A stretch of 64,000 bases of DNA from Campylobacter devanensis (lineage in GTDB: Bacteria; Campylobacterota; Campylobacteria; Campylobacterales; Campylobacteraceae): contig NZ_CP018788.1 in NCBI RefSeq assembly GCF_002139915.1, positions 1,364,001-1,428,000 of the forward strand. Direction: 5' to 3'. The notes beneath the pieces are model-generated. The model worked only from the letters and a program-made list of their open reading frames with translations, made no database searches and was not told where the DNA came from. The stretch's first letter is position 1; the number at the start of each line of letters is the position of its first letter. Made by a program: the position numbers and the translations under genes. Of the stretch, positions 47,481 through 55,604 are shown in pieces.

Positions 47481-48298
47481 CTATCCTTTAAAATCTTTTT
47501 AGCTACAAAATTTGAGATAAAATTCATAAAAAATACAATAACAATAAGCACCATCGCCGTGCTATAAGCTTCATTTATGTGAAGACCTTCGCTAGATATA
47601 GCATACATATGAACGCTTAGAGTCCGCCCAGAATCCAATGCCCCAGCGATTTGCGCTACACTTCCAGAGGTATAAAGTAGCGCCGCACTCTCACCAACTA
47701 TCCTACCAATACTTAGGATAACACCGGCCAATATCCCAGCTGTGGCGCTAGGCAAGATGATAGCAAATATAGTGCGAAGTTTGCTAGCCCCAAGAGCCAA
47801 AGATGCCTCTTTATAACCCATTGGGACAGATTTTAGAGCCTCTTCGCTACTTCTTAAAATCAAAGGCAAAATCATAATACTAAGAGTCAAAACCCCTGCT
47901 ATAAAGCTAGTTTTAAATCCAAAATATATAACAAAAGCAAGATAACCAAATAACCCATACACAATACTTGGAATTCCCACCAAAGTATCAGAAGTAACCC
48001 TAATGAGATTTAAAATTTTGCTATCTTTTTTGCTATATTCATTTAGATAAATCGCCCCAAAAATCCCAAGTGGCATAGCAATAGCCAAAGAGCAAATAAC
48101 CATATTTATAGTATTTATAAGTGCTGGCATTAAAGAGACATTTGTGCTATTATACTCCCACTCAAAGAGGCTTGGCGAGATATAGATAATACCTTTGATA
48201 AAGATAAAAAGCGTAATCCCAAAAAATACAAACAACACGCTAAAAATAGAAAATTTAAGTAAAAATGATAAAAATATAGATAGATAATCTCTACTCAC
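47477..48298 (-). CDS. pstA: Phosphate ABC transporter permease PstA
   Basis: 273 aa, about six TM segments, with the permease loop [20 protein letters not shown] and the conserved TPxxxYTSG-type region [13 protein letters not shown]. It pairs with PstC and overlaps both neighbours by 4 bases. Confidence 0.94.
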   Translation of the reverse strand: MSRDYLSIFLSFLLKFSIFSVLFVFFGITLFIFIKGIIYISPSLFEWEYNSTNVSLMPALINTINMVICSLAIAMPLGIFGAIYLNEYSKKDSKILNLIRVTSDTLVGIPSIVYGLFGYLAFVIYFGFKTSFIAGVLTLSIMILPLILRSSEEALKSVPMGYKEASLALGASKLRTIFAIILPSATAGILAGVILSIGRIVGESAALLYTSGSVAQIAGALDSGRTLSVHMYAISSEGLHINEAYSTAMVLIVIVFFMNFISNFVAKKILKDS

Positions 48299-49158
48299 TT
48301 TTTACCCCTTTTTAAAGCGCTAAAGCTAATATTTATAATCAAAATAAAGACAAAAAGCACAACCGCATTAGCTATCAATACATCTTTATGCAGATCTGCT
48401 GCATAGCCCATCTCAAGCACGATATTTGTAGTTAGAGTTCTTACTCCATCACTTAGTGAGTGCGGGATTTGGACTTGGTTTCCTGCTACCATGATAACGG
48501 CCATCGCCTCGCCAATAGCCCTGCCAACGCCTAAAATCACAGAGGCTAAAATACCGCTTTTGGCTGCTGGGACTATAGCGAAAAAGACAGTTCTCTCAGG
48601 CGATGCCCCAAGAGCCAAAGCACCTTCATAATAGCTCTTTGGCAAAGCCTCAATCGCTACTTTTGATACTAAGATAATTGTAGGTAAAACCATAATTGCC
48701 AAGATCAAAGAAGCTGCCAAAATACTCTTACCTGAAACACCATCAAAGATATTAGATACCAAAGGCACCACTATCACAAGCCCGAAAAATCCATAAACAA
48801 CAGATGGAATAGCGCCCAATAGCTCAACGGCTGGCATGATAATCTTTTTTAACCCTTTTGGGCAAAAATATGCCAAATACACAGCACTCAAAACCCCAAT
48901 AGGCACGCCCAAAGCTATAGCCAAAGCCGTTACATATATACTTCCTACAATCATAGGAAATATACCAAAAATCTCCTCATCAGGATACCAATCCATACCA
49001 AAAATAAACTCCAAAAAGCCTATTTGTGATATAGTTGCAAAAGCGTTGAAAAACAAAAATAGAGCTATAGCGCCAACAGCAAAGATAGAAAAGCCGGCGC
49101 TAAGGGCAAAAAGCCCTTGAAAAAATCTCTCTTTAAGCATTATTTTACTTTTTCCCAA
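48295..49158 (-). CDS. pstC: Phosphate ABC transporter permease PstC
   Basis: 287 aa, about six TM segments. Conserved features include PEEIFGIFPMIVGSIYVT, ELLGAIPSVVYGFFGL and the permease loop EALPKSYYEGALALGASPER with GRAIGEAMAVIMVAGN. It overlaps the pstS 3' end by 19 bases. Confidence 0.94.
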   Translation of the reverse strand: MGKSKIMLKERFFQGLFALSAGFSIFAVGAIALFLFFNAFATISQIGFLEFIFGMDWYPDEEIFGIFPMIVGSIYVTALAIALGVPIGVLSAVYLAYFCPKGLKKIIMPAVELLGAIPSVVYGFFGLVIVVPLVSNIFDGVSGKSILAASLILAIMVLPTIILVSKVAIEALPKSYYEGALALGASPERTVFFAIVPAAKSGILASVILGVGRAIGEAMAVIMVAGNQVQIPHSLSDGVRTLTTNIVLEMGYAADLHKDVLIANAVVLFVFILIINISFSALKRGKK

Positions 49159-49970
49159 GTTGTGATATCGCCTGTAAAGATCTTTTTAACACTATCTTTG
49201 CTTAGCGAGTCAATTGGATTTGCTTTATTTACTATTACAGCTAGTCCATCTAGGGCTAAAACTTGAGTTTTTAAGCCATTTTTTAACTCACTATCTTTAA
49301 ATTCTCTTGATACCATTGCGATATCGGCTATTTTTTCTATAGCTGAGTTAATCCCTGTTGTAGAGTCGCTTTGTTGGATCTCTATAGTTGCTTTTGGATT
49401 TAGTGATTTATAGCTCTCTTTTAATTTTTCCATTAATGGAGTAATTGAGCTAGATCCAGCAACTATAATTTTACCGCTAGGTTTTTTTGAGCTAAATTCA
49501 TTATCATATAGTGCGATATAGCCAGCTTTTTGGATTATGCTTTTAGCTTGATTTGAGCTAGTGTAACCTAAAAAGTCATTTACTAACTCATTATCGCTAC
49601 TTATAGCTAGATTAAATGGGCGAAAAACTGTGTAAGTTTTGTTATTGATATTTTCTACACTTGGTGCTACGCCATCTATTTTAACAGCTTTTACTGAATC
49701 ATTTAAAGAGCCAAGCGAGATGTAGCCAATAGCATTTTTTGAGTTTGCAACTGTGGTTATCATAACGCCTGTTGAGTTTGTAACTTCAGCTTTTTTAGAA
49801 GTTGCGTCGATTTTTTTCTTACCAACTTGCTCTTTAACATCAAATATATCCACAAATGCGCCCCTTGTGCCAGACCCCATCTCACGGGATATAGGATAGA
49901 TATTTTCAGCTAATAAATAGCTATTAAGACCAAATAGCACAAATAGTGCAACGAGATATTTTTTAAACAT
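49140..49970 (-). CDS. pstS: Phosphate-binding protein PstS, circularly permuted
   Basis: 276 aa with a signal peptide (MFKKYLVALFVLFGLNSYLLA). The ATG at 49970 follows AGGAG, while the ORF begins 18 codons earlier. The phosphate-binding segments are in reverse order to E. coli PstS. ISREMGSGTRGAF (residues 28-39), normally in the second half, comes first. AGSSSITPLMEKL (171-183), normally N-terminal, comes after residue 170, and the chain ends at FTGDITTWEKVK. All phosphate-contact motifs are kept, so binding is expected. First gene of pstSCAB, behind a Pho-type promoter. Confidence 0.9.
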   Translation of the reverse strand: MFKKYLVALFVLFGLNSYLLAENIYPISREMGSGTRGAFVDIFDVKEQVGKKKIDATSKKAEVTNSTGVMITTVANSKNAIGYISLGSLNDSVKAVKIDGVAPSVENINNKTYTVFRPFNLAISSDNELVNDFLGYTSSNQAKSIIQKAGYIALYDNEFSSKKPSGKIIVAGSSSITPLMEKLKESYKSLNPKATIEIQQSDSTTGINSAIEKIADIAMVSREFKDSELKNGLKTQVLALDGLAVIVNKANPIDSLSKDSVKKIFTGDITTWEKVK

Positions 49971-49998
49971 TTTAACTCCTTGAATTTTAAGTTGCGAA

Positions 49999-50052
49999 AT
50001 TATAAATAATAGTTGTAAAGTCAAAATGTAAAAAATGTAAATTTATCGTAAA
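49999..50052 (-). promoter_or_regulatory. pstS promoter with four Pho-type half sites
   Basis: On the minus strand: TTTAC-N6-TTTAC-N4-TTTAC-N8-TTTAC-N10-TATAAT, with the -10 at 49999-50004. All four half sites are perfect TTTAC. The phoX promoter has the same spacing. The half site nearest the -10 occupies the -35 region, consistent with an activator that replaces a -35 box. Confidence 0.65.
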
Positions 50053-50132
50053 GTTTTTTACAAAATAAATTTAAAAGAGTTTAATATTAATTATGATAAA
50101 ATTACTCTTTTTTAAATTTAAGGATTTTTTGT

Positions 50133-51440
50133 ATGATAAGATCAGTTTTGCCGCTTGGATTTATCGCAGCTTCTAGGTTTTTTGGGCTTTTTATTATTTT
50201 ACCTGTTCTTAGTCTTTATGCGCTTGAGCTTGATGGGGCTAATGAGTTTTTAGCTGGGCTTACTATCGGTGCTTATGCCATTACTCAGATGATTTTTCAA
50301 CTCCCTTTTGGTAGCTTAAGTGATAGATTTGGGCGTAAATTTATGATATTTGTAGGGCTAATTATATTTATAATCGGCTCATTAATTTGCGCTATTTCAA
50401 CTGATATTTATACAATGCTATTTGGTAGATTGCTCCAAGGTTGCGGCGCTGTGGGTGCTGTAGCAACTGCTATGATAAGCGATCTAGTTAGCGAAGACAA
50501 ACGCTCCAAAGCTATGGCTATGATGGGTGGAATGATTGGGATCGCTTTTGCTATTTCTATGATTCTTAGTCCGTTATTAAGCCGTGAATTTGGGCTTTCT
50601 AGCCTATTTTATCTATCTATTATAGTAACTATTTTTTGTATATTTTTACTCTTTAGCGCTGTGCCAAAAGAGCCAAAAATTCATCATCACGACCCCAAAA
50701 TTCCACTTACTAAACTACTTAAGCAAAAAGATCTAGCCATAATGAATTTAACAAATCTAATGCAAAAAATGCTTATGAGCTGTGCCTTTGTGGCTATCCC
50801 GATAGTTTTAGTAAAATCCTTAGAATATAGCACAGATAACTTATGGATTGTATATTTGATCTCTATGATTTTTGGATTTTTGGCTATGGGAATGGCAGGA
50901 TTTTTAGGTGATGGCAAAGGGCATAGCAAGAAGCTTTTATTGATCGGTGTAGTGCTATTTATCATCTCATTTATAGGCTTTGGTGTAGCAAATTCAGCTG
51001 TGAGCTTCATCATATTTGTAGTTATATTTTTCATAGGATTTAATATCCATGAGCCAATCATGCAAAGCTGTGCTAGCAAATTCGCCAAATCAAACCAAAG
51101 AGGCTCGGCACTTGGTATATTTAACTCATTTGGCTATTTAGGTAGCTTTCTTGGTGGGGCAGTGGGCGGATATCTATTACATAGCTATAATATCACGGCT
51201 TTAGCTGTGGTTTTAGCTGTGGCCTCAGCTATTTGGCTTTTAATCTTATTTCAATTAAGCGACCCAAGAATATTTCAAATCATACGCCTTAAAAACGCCG
51301 ATATATCAATATTAGATAGCGTTAATGGTATAGTAGATCGCTACAAACAAAATGGATATAGTATAGTGAAATTCAACTCTAATATAATAAGCCGTGATGA
51401 GGTTATCTCTATTTTAGGAGTGAGCAATGAAGAGCTATAA
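50133..51440 (+). CDS. MFS transporter with C-terminal soluble domain (YajR-like)
   Basis: 435 aa, twelve TM segments. The loop 2-3 motif is GSLSDRFGRKFMIF and helix 5 has the motif-C-like region GGMIGIAFAISMILSP. After the last TM, about 55 residues (DPRIFQIIRLKN... IISILGVSNEEL-like end) form a ferredoxin-like tail, as in E. coli YajR with its YAM domain. Likely proton-driven efflux with unknown substrate. It is divergent from pstS and overlaps moeA by 14 bases. Confidence 0.85.
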   Translation: MIRSVLPLGFIAASRFFGLFIILPVLSLYALELDGANEFLAGLTIGAYAITQMIFQLPFGSLSDRFGRKFMIFVGLIIFIIGSLICAISTDIYTMLFGRLLQGCGAVGAVATAMISDLVSEDKRSKAMAMMGGMIGIAFAISMILSPLLSREFGLSSLFYLSIIVTIFCIFLLFSAVPKEPKIHHHDPKIPLTKLLKQKDLAIMNLTNLMQKMLMSCAFVAIPIVLVKSLEYSTDNLWIVYLISMIFGFLAMGMAGFLGDGKGHSKKLLLIGVVLFIISFIGFGVANSAVSFIIFVVIFFIGFNIHEPIMQSCASKFAKSNQRGSALGIFNSFGYLGSFLGGAVGGYLLHSYNITALAVVLAVASAIWLLILFQLSDPRIFQIIRLKNADISILDSVNGIVDRYKQNGYSIVKFNSNIISRDEVISILGVSNEEL

Positions 51441-52611
51441 TGAAAATCTCCAAAATTTACTAAATCTCGCCCCAAAATGGGATTTTATAGAGAGAGTTTC
51501 GCTTGATAGAGCGCTTGGGAGAATTTTAGCAGATGATATAGTAGCCAAAAGTCCATATCCAGCCTATCCAACTTCAAGTATGGACGGCTATGCTATTAAA
51601 TTTACAAATCAAAATAATAAAATCAAGATAATAAACATAGCCCCCGCCGGAAATAGCGATGATATCGCCATATCTGAAAATGAGTGTGTCAAGACTCTTA
51701 CAGGTGCCTTAGTATGCGATGGTGCTGATACTATCGTGCCTATAGAAAATGTCAAATTAAGCGGTGAGTATATAGAGATTACTAGGCCTGTATCGCAAGG
51801 ATTTGCCATTAGAGAAGTTGGCGAGAGCTATAAAGAATCAGAGCTACTACTAAGCTCTCGCACCAAACTTGGATATTGTGAGCTAGCTCTTTTGGCTGAA
51901 TTAGGATATAGCTATATCAATGTCTTAGCCCGACCTAGAGTTGCGATATTAAGCACTGGTAGCGAAGTTTTAGATATAGGCCAAATAAAAGAGCATAAAG
52001 CTCAAATTTATAGCTCAAATAGCATATCTATCTCATCTTTACTCAAAGATATGGGATGCGAGCCAATCATCATGCCAATCATCAAAGATGATAAACAAGC
52101 GATCCAAACCGCACTCCAAAACGCCCTAATCTCAGCGGATTTCATCATCACCACAGGTGGCGTTAGCGTGGGGGATTTTGACTTTATGCGTGATATCACA
52201 AGAGAGTCTAAAATAATCATAGATGGTGCTAGCATCAAGCCTGGTAGGCATATCAAAGTAGCTAAAATCAATGATAAATTTATATTTGCTTTGCCTGGAT
52301 TTGCCTATTCGGCAATGGTGACTTGTGTGCTGTTTTTTAAAGAGTTTATAGAGCATATCTTTGGGCTAAATAAAAAAAATAGATTTAAAGCGATTTTAAA
52401 AGATAACCATACCAAAAAATCACCATTTGAAGAGTTTAGTGCCGCTAGTATAACCAACGAAAACGGCACCATCAAAATCTCCACCGCAACCAAAAAATCC
52501 GGTAGCTCAGCCATCGTAGGAAATCTCATAAATGGCGGTGTATTGTTAATTTGCCCAAGCGATAAAGATGGTTTAAAAGCTGGTGAAATAGTAGAATATA
52601 TAGAAATTTAG
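51427..52611 (+). CDS. moeA: Molybdopterin molybdenumtransferase MoeA
   Basis: 394 aa enzyme inserting molybdate into adenylated molybdopterin. Signatures: PAYPTSSMDGYAI, the TGALVCDGADTIVPIEN region, ILSTGSEVLD, SSNSISISSLLKDMG and TTGGVSVGDFD. Molybdoenzymes such as nitrate reductase and formate dehydrogenase need this cofactor. The gene overlaps the MFS gene upstream and its convergent neighbour by 4 bases. Confidence 0.95.
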   Translation: MKSYNENLQNLLNLAPKWDFIERVSLDRALGRILADDIVAKSPYPAYPTSSMDGYAIKFTNQNNKIKIINIAPAGNSDDIAISENECVKTLTGALVCDGADTIVPIENVKLSGEYIEITRPVSQGFAIREVGESYKESELLLSSRTKLGYCELALLAELGYSYINVLARPRVAILSTGSEVLDIGQIKEHKAQIYSSNSISISSLLKDMGCEPIIMPIIKDDKQAIQTALQNALISADFIITTGGVSVGDFDFMRDITRESKIIIDGASIKPGRHIKVAKINDKFIFALPGFAYSAMVTCVLFFKEFIEHIFGLNKKNRFKAILKDNHTKKSPFEEFSAASITNENGTIKISTATKKSGSSAIVGNLINGGVLLICPSDKDGLKAGEIVEYIEI

Positions 52612-53291
52612 CCAACCAAAGGGCTAAATTTCAAAACTTCAAAACCATATTTCGCCCCTTCAAAGCCTAAAAATCCTATGGTTCCTTTAATAGATTTATC
52701 TATTGAAAGTTTAGCTTTTATATCTTTTTGTCTTAAATGTATATTGATCTCATCACCATCTTTTAACTTAGCAGCAATCCCAAAGTAATTCCCCGCCCTA
52801 AACTCATCACAATGCGGATGAGTAAATACCACAGCACTATCATAGCTTGGGATCGCTTCAAGCTCTACTAACTCGCCATTTAATTCTACCTCATCGCCAT
52901 TTAAATTTACTATTTTAAAGCCAAATTTGCCTTTAAACAGCGACAAAATCGCCTTTACACTACTCTCATTACTCTCAAAAATCTCATCACTAATAACGCA
53001 AATATCGCAATTTTTAATAAATTCGCAAATAGACGGCAACTCCTCTTCGCCTATATTTGACTCACCACTTAACTCACCACAATCTAGCTCATCCCAAAAC
53101 TCCCCACCAAAGCCAAACTCCAAACCTATAAGAGCCAAAGCGTAACTTATAGCACCGATTTCGCACTTGATAAAATTCGCATTTATACTATCATCAAGCG
53201 GACTAATCACCATAATTTCATCATTTTTAAATTTATCAACAAGCTTAGGAGATTGTAAAGATAGCTTACTAGCAAGGCTTAAAATTTTCAT
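52608..53291 (-). CDS. Hypothetical protein, unrecognised
   Basis: 227 aa, acidic, cytosolic-looking (no signal or TM). It begins MKILSLASKLSLQSPKLVDK. The middle has SICEFIKNCDICVISDEIFE, the kind of strand-helix pattern seen in dinucleotide- or molybdopterin-domain proteins. The second half has VFTHPHCDEFRAGNYFGIAAKLKDGD, with a beta-rich end. I considered a NuoG-like or molybdopterin-related protein because moeA is next door, but no cofactor motif is visible. Its stop overlaps the moeA stop. Confidence 0.6.
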   Translation of the reverse strand: MKILSLASKLSLQSPKLVDKFKNDEIMVISPLDDSINANFIKCEIGAISYALALIGLEFGFGGEFWDELDCGELSGESNIGEEELPSICEFIKNCDICVISDEIFESNESSVKAILSLFKGKFGFKIVNLNGDEVELNGELVELEAIPSYDSAVVFTHPHCDEFRAGNYFGIAAKLKDGDEINIHLRQKDIKAKLSIDKSIKGTIGFLGFEGAKYGFEVLKFSPLVG

Positions 53292-53504
53292 CTATGTTCC
53301 TTTAAAATTTGATTAATTATATCAAATTTGGATTAAGTAGCGCTTTAATTTTCTCACTTAAAAAGCCTTGATTTTAGCTCTTAAAGGCAATTATTATTCT
53401 AAATTCTTATAAATTTCAATCTTATTTTAATCGCAGCTGATTTTATAATAATAAAATCTAAATTTAATCTTAATAAATTATAATATTTGGATATTATCAA
53501 AATA

Positions 53505-53657
53505 TATATGATAATGATTTTACAAATATAGTTAAGAAAATTGCGAATTTATCAAATTTTATTATTAAAATATACTAAATTTATTGATTTAATGATATGA
53601 AAATCAATATCAATATATGAAAATTTAAGTTAAGATTTATAATCATTTATATATAAT
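53505..53657 (+). promoter_or_regulatory. Fur-box-like sites and promoter of the ferrosome-like cluster
   Basis: The 365-bp gap before the cluster has no ORF and is very AT-rich. TATATGATAATGATTTTAC (53505-53523) closely resembles Campylobacter Fur boxes. TGATATGAAAATCAATATCA (53593-53612) is a second, palindromic candidate. TATAAT at 53652-53657 is a plausible -10, which would place the first gene's start at the ATG 53692 rather than the TTG at 53659. Iron-repressed expression is inferred. Confidence 0.55.
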
Positions 53658-53691
53658 TTTGTCAAATTTAATATCAAAATTGAGTAATTTT

Positions 53692-54048
53692 ATGGATATA
53701 AATAGCCAAATTTCACTAAATAATTTAGAGATAAAACCAAGCGATTTAGAGCTTTTGGGTGATTATTTTAGCATTATTCACCACACTCCAGGCAGGATTA
53801 GGCTTCGTGCTAGTTTAAAGCTCAAAAACGCCGCTCAAAATAGCGATATAAATCCCAAAGATCTAATGGATAAATTAAGCCAACTACCTTTAATAAAAGA
53901 GATTAAATTTAATAAACTAATTGGCTCACTAACCATATCTTATGACCCTAAACTACTAGAGCCAAGCCTATTTGAAGACGCAGCAAATGGCCGAAATTTA
54001 GATAAAGTTGCTAGTGTGATAAATGAAATTTTAAAGGATATAAAATGA
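53692..54048 (+). CDS. HMA-like protein of the ferrosome-like cluster
   Basis: 118 aa from ATG 53692; alternative starts are TTG 53659 and TTG 53680. After about 25 residues comes an HMA-type ferredoxin fold with HHTPGRIRLR (about residues 30-39) in place of the metal-binding CxxC loop, and the strand FNKLIGSLTISYDP. The same xxxxxRxRxxY-type start appears in the ATPase gene of the cluster (KTKSRARFGYEG). HMA-like proteins of this kind accompany P1B-6 ATPases in iron-organelle operons. First gene; it overlaps the next by 4 bases. Confidence 0.7.
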   Translation: MDINSQISLNNLEIKPSDLELLGDYFSIIHHTPGRIRLRASLKLKNAAQNSDINPKDLMDKLSQLPLIKEIKFNKLIGSLTISYDPKLLEPSLFEDAANGRNLDKVASVINEILKDIK

Positions 54049-54629
54049 GCATAGATAATCTTTTAAAAGCGTTAGATGATGAGTATAAAGCTTATAGCTT
54101 CTACTTTAGCGCTAGTAAATTTGGAGCACCATTTACTAATCTTTTAGAGGCTGAGGCAAATCATATAAATGCTATTATTTTCCATCTAAATGAGCTTGGT
54201 GCGCAAATACCGGCAAATCCTTATAGTTTTGCAACCCCTAAAAGCTTTGAAGAAGCAGCTGTTATAGCACTACAAAATGAACAAGCAAATGTAGAACTCT
54301 ACAATACTCTAGTAACAAACGAAAACGATGCACAAATAATAGATACATTTTACAGGCTTCAAGCAGCTAGCTATAATAATCACATCCCATCCTTGCAAAA
54401 TGCTCTAAATTTAAATCAAAATAACAATCTTTTAGAACAATTAAATCAAGGTAAAACCTTAATAAATGAGACTGCTATAATGGTGAATAAATTAAAAGAT
54501 GGCTCACTAGGCCAAGATGAATTAGAGGGATTTTTAGGTAAATTAAATTACAGTTTAGTTGGCGGTGCGATAATGGGCGCTTTTGGCGTGATTATCGTAA
54601 ATGAATTACTAAATAAAAATAAGGAGTAA
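54045..54629 (+). CDS. Ferritin-like domain protein with C-terminal hydrophobic anchor
   Basis: 194 aa. Helices 1-4 carry metal-ligand-like residues of the ferritin/rubrerythrin superfamily: Glu13 (DDEYKAY), EAEANH (Glu37, His40), NEQANVELY (Glu79, Glu84) and SYNNHIPSL (His113). This resembles DUF2202-type domains. A linker and a glycine-rich hydrophobic segment (LVGGAIMGAFGVIIVNELL, about 171-189) follow, which would hold it at a membrane. It may oxidise or hold iron at an organelle surface. Overlaps its neighbour; 3 bases separate it from the next gene. Confidence 0.72.
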   Translation: MSIDNLLKALDDEYKAYSFYFSASKFGAPFTNLLEAEANHINAIIFHLNELGAQIPANPYSFATPKSFEEAAVIALQNEQANVELYNTLVTNENDAQIIDTFYRLQAASYNNHIPSLQNALNLNQNNNLLEQLNQGKTLINETAIMVNKLKDGSLGQDELEGFLGKLNYSLVGGAIMGAFGVIIVNELLNKNKE

Positions 54630-54632
54630 AAT

Positions 54633-54947
54633 ATGGCATTACCATTTATCGCTGGAATTGCATTAGGTGCTGGAATTGCATTTGCGTTTACTAAAAGAGA
54701 TCAGATAGCAAAATCGCTTGGAAACTTAAATTTAGACAAAAAATTCCAAGATGGCATAAATGCCAGCAAAGCTACTATAACAAACATTAAAGAAAAAGTT
54801 CAAGCCAAACCAGAAAGAAAAAAACCAGGCCGCAAACCAAAAGCAAAAATAGAAACTCAAGAGACTCCAAACTCTCAAGATGAGTCAAACCTAAAATCAG
54901 CTACCAATCTAAATTTAGAAAATAGCAATCCAAGGATTAATCAATGA
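54633..54947 (+). CDS. Small membrane protein with basic tail
   Basis: 104 aa. An N-terminal hydrophobic Gly/Ala segment (LPFIAGIALGAGIAFAFT) is followed by an amphipathic helix, a basic AT-hook-like stretch (RKKPGRKPKAK, about 66-76) and an acidic/Asn-rich end. No family recognised. RBS AAGGAG. Its stop overlaps the next start. Confidence 0.65.
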   Translation: MALPFIAGIALGAGIAFAFTKRDQIAKSLGNLNLDKKFQDGINASKATITNIKEKVQAKPERKKPGRKPKAKIETQETPNSQDESNLKSATNLNLENSNPRINQ

Positions 54948-55303
54948 TAAACACAGGTGCGCCTCGTTCAGTGAGCGGACATGCAGTTAGTGGAGCAATT
55001 TTGGCACTTATGGCAAGCGGTGCATACCAATATGCTAAATTAAAAGATGGTCAAATCACTCAAGATGAAGCTATTAAAACTACAATAAAATCAACACTTG
55101 AAGGTGCTGCAATTGGAGCATGTGCTATTGCCGCATCAAACACCATTGGCAATCCAAATAAAAGCACCTCAACTAAAATAGTAGAAGCTGCTACATATAT
55201 TGCAATTGGTGGAGCCTTTGTCTATGGCGTCCAAAATGCATTTAAACCAAAAGATTGTAAAATATTAAAAAATCAACAAAAAAGGTTAAATAATGATAAA
55301 TAA
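54944..55303 (+). CDS. Glycine/alanine-rich membrane protein
   Basis: 119 aa with three hydrophobic small-residue stretches (VSGAILALMASGAY, LEGAAIGACAIAAS, AATYIAIGGAFVYGV) separated by a helix with acidic residues. Packing of Gly/Ala-rich helices recalls small organelle-membrane proteins, but the family is not identified. It overlaps both neighbours, so it is expressed with them. Confidence 0.65.
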   Translation: MINTGAPRSVSGHAVSGAILALMASGAYQYAKLKDGQITQDEAIKTTIKSTLEGAAIGACAIAASNTIGNPNKSTSTKIVEAATYIAIGGAFVYGVQNAFKPKDCKILKNQQKRLNNDK

Positions 55304-55601
55304 TAATCCCTATATTAAAAATGTAAATTCAAGCTCAAATCAGTCAAATTTAAATTTTCAAAATACACAAAATAATCAAAATACTCAAAATGGATTTTTA
55401 GATGGTATTTTTGGCGCTGGAAATAGTAGCGATTTCTTAAAAGGAGCATTAATTGGCGCAGCAGCTACATATATCTTGACTAACGAAAATGCCCAAAGAG
55501 CAATTTTTAAGGGATTTGCTAAAATTTCAACACTATTTGAATGTGGCTTAGAAGAGCTAAAAGAGCGTTACGAAGATGCAAAAGCTGAAGCTAGCGAGTA
55601 A
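55293..55601 (+). CDS. Small membrane protein with Asn/Gln-rich N-terminus
   Basis: 102 aa. The first 35 residues are dominated by Asn, Gln and Ser. A hydrophobic Gly/Ala segment (LKGALIGAAATYILT) and a long helix ending in charged residues (EELKERYEDAKAE) follow. The layout resembles its cluster neighbours and YtxH-type proteins. Function unknown. It lies 3 bases before the ATPase gene. Confidence 0.65.
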   Translation: MINNNPYIKNVNSSSNQSNLNFQNTQNNQNTQNGFLDGIFGAGNSSDFLKGALIGAAATYILTNENAQRAIFKGFAKISTLFECGLEELKERYEDAKAEASE

Positions 55602-55604
55602 GAT

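Noticed and set aside
49140-49970. PstS as a truncated or scrambled pseudogene
   Set aside because: One uninterrupted frame with signal peptide, all motifs kept and a good RBS; permutation explains the order better.
50687-51088. 133-codon ORF antisense to the MFS gene
   Set aside because: Mirror frame of TM segments; no independent support.
53659-54048. TTG start for the first cluster gene
   Set aside because: The likely -10 box ends at 53657, so transcription would start after this codon; the ATG at 53692 is preferred.
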